DNA of 6,951 nucleotides from the NCBI GenBank assembly GCA_016938795.1, contig JAFGTZ010000241.1:1-6951 (forward strand), given 5' to 3'. The translations under genes were made by a program, and so were the position numbers. The stretch's first letter is position 1, and every line of letters starts with the position of its first letter. Below are positions 6,530-6,951 of the stretch, one piece after another. Source of the stretch: Chromatiaceae bacterium. Its GTDB lineage: Bacteria > Pseudomonadota > Gammaproteobacteria > Chromatiales > Chromatiaceae. The notes below the pieces were generated by a model. That model worked only from the letters and a program-made list of their open reading frames with translations, ran no database searches and was not told where the DNA came from.

Positions 6530-6951
6530 ATGAGCCTAGCCAGCAGCAAAACCGTTATTCTTACCCCGGATGCCTGGATCGAAGCGCCCGAGCCCAAGCA
6601 CAAGGCCCATCTGGTGCCCCATGGCGGAGGCGCGCCTTTCAATCTTGATGGCGTGCAGTCGGTGCTCGGGCGCGGCGAGGATGTCGATCTGCGCCTGGTC
6701 GATCCGCAGGTCTCGCGCCAGCACGCCAAGATCCTGGCGGTGCACAATCGCTACTACATCCAGGATCTGGGCAGCACCAACGGCACCTATCTCAATGGTG
6801 ATCGCATCGAGAACGAGCGTCTCGCCCATGGCGATCTGCTCCAGCTCGGCGGCGCCGCGCTGCGCTTCGAGGTGAGCACCGATCTCGATGCCGACTATCT
6901 CAAGAAGATCAACCTCGACACCGTGACCTCGCTGGCCGAGGCGGTGGATAA
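6530..6951 (+). CDS. FHA-domain protein, 5' part (runs off window)
   Basis: The first 140 codons of a gene continuing past the right edge. ATG 6530 is preceded by GGAG (6519-6522) at 7 nt, a good ribosome-binding site. Residues about 25-115 form a forkhead-associated domain, which binds phosphothreonine peptides: LGR (46-48), VSRQHAKI (61-68), then DLGSTNGTYLNG and HGDLLQLGG. These include the Arg, Ser-Arg-x-His and Ser-Thr-Asn-Gly positions expected of a functional FHA domain. After it, DLDADYLKKINLDTVTSLAEAVD looks helical, and the last part resembles the helix that often opens HD-GYP domains (…LAEAVDxxDxYT), suggesting a c-di-GMP phosphodiesterase output; this is tentative because only about ten residues support it. 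The gene lies 152 bp after dtd, so it may have its own promoter. Confidence 0.85.
   Translation, partial: MSLASSKTVILTPDAWIEAPEPKHKAHLVPHGGGAPFNLDGVQSVLGRGEDVDLRLVDPQVSRQHAKILAVHNRYYIQDLGSTNGTYLNGDRIENERLAHGDLLQLGGAALRFEVSTDLDADYLKKINLDTVTSLAEAVD

Overview
The window reads as GC-rich chromosomal DNA from a gammaproteobacterium. Protein sequences and codon use look most like the purple-sulfur-bacterium side of the class (Chromatiales). That placement is inferred from general resemblance, not from a search. Every complete gene has intact motifs and ordinary length, and there are no insertion sequences, CRISPR arrays, tRNAs or rRNAs.

Layout. Positions 1-130 hold no assignable gene, only hairpins, one of which is a likely terminator for the leftward lrgAB pair (131-1240), a CidA/CidB-type membrane protein pair. 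A 665-bp divergent intergenic region follows (1241-1905). Its middle is an AT-rich island (about 24% GC over 1471-1520) flanked by two groups of DnaA-box-like 9-mers on 11-12 bp spacing, with a full-consensus IHF site between them. This looks like a replication-origin or other DnaA-binding locus. Its right part holds a perfect TATAAT and a roughly 160-nt leader with short ORFs and a terminator-like hairpin before typA. typA (1906-3717) encodes the ribosome-associated GTPase BipA/TypA and converges, with only 11 bp between stop codons, on a leftward response-regulator/diguanylate cyclase gene (3729-4658).

A second gene-free stretch (4659-4965) contains a compact palindromic element with three GGGATG motifs, a likely dispersed intergenic repeat. 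Then come pip (prolyl iminopeptidase) and dtd (D-aminoacyl-tRNA deacylase), coupled by a 4-bp ATGA overlap. Last is the 5' part of an FHA-domain gene cut off by the window edge, whose final residues hint at the start of an HD-GYP-like region.

Functionally these are mostly core genes: translation and stress adaptation (typA, dtd), peptide turnover (pip), cell envelope (lrgAB) and c-di-GMP signalling (the REC-GGDEF protein, possibly the FHA protein). I found no convincing new multi-gene system. The most interesting signals are non-coding: the DnaA/IHF/AT-rich locus, the typA leader and the palindromic repeat.
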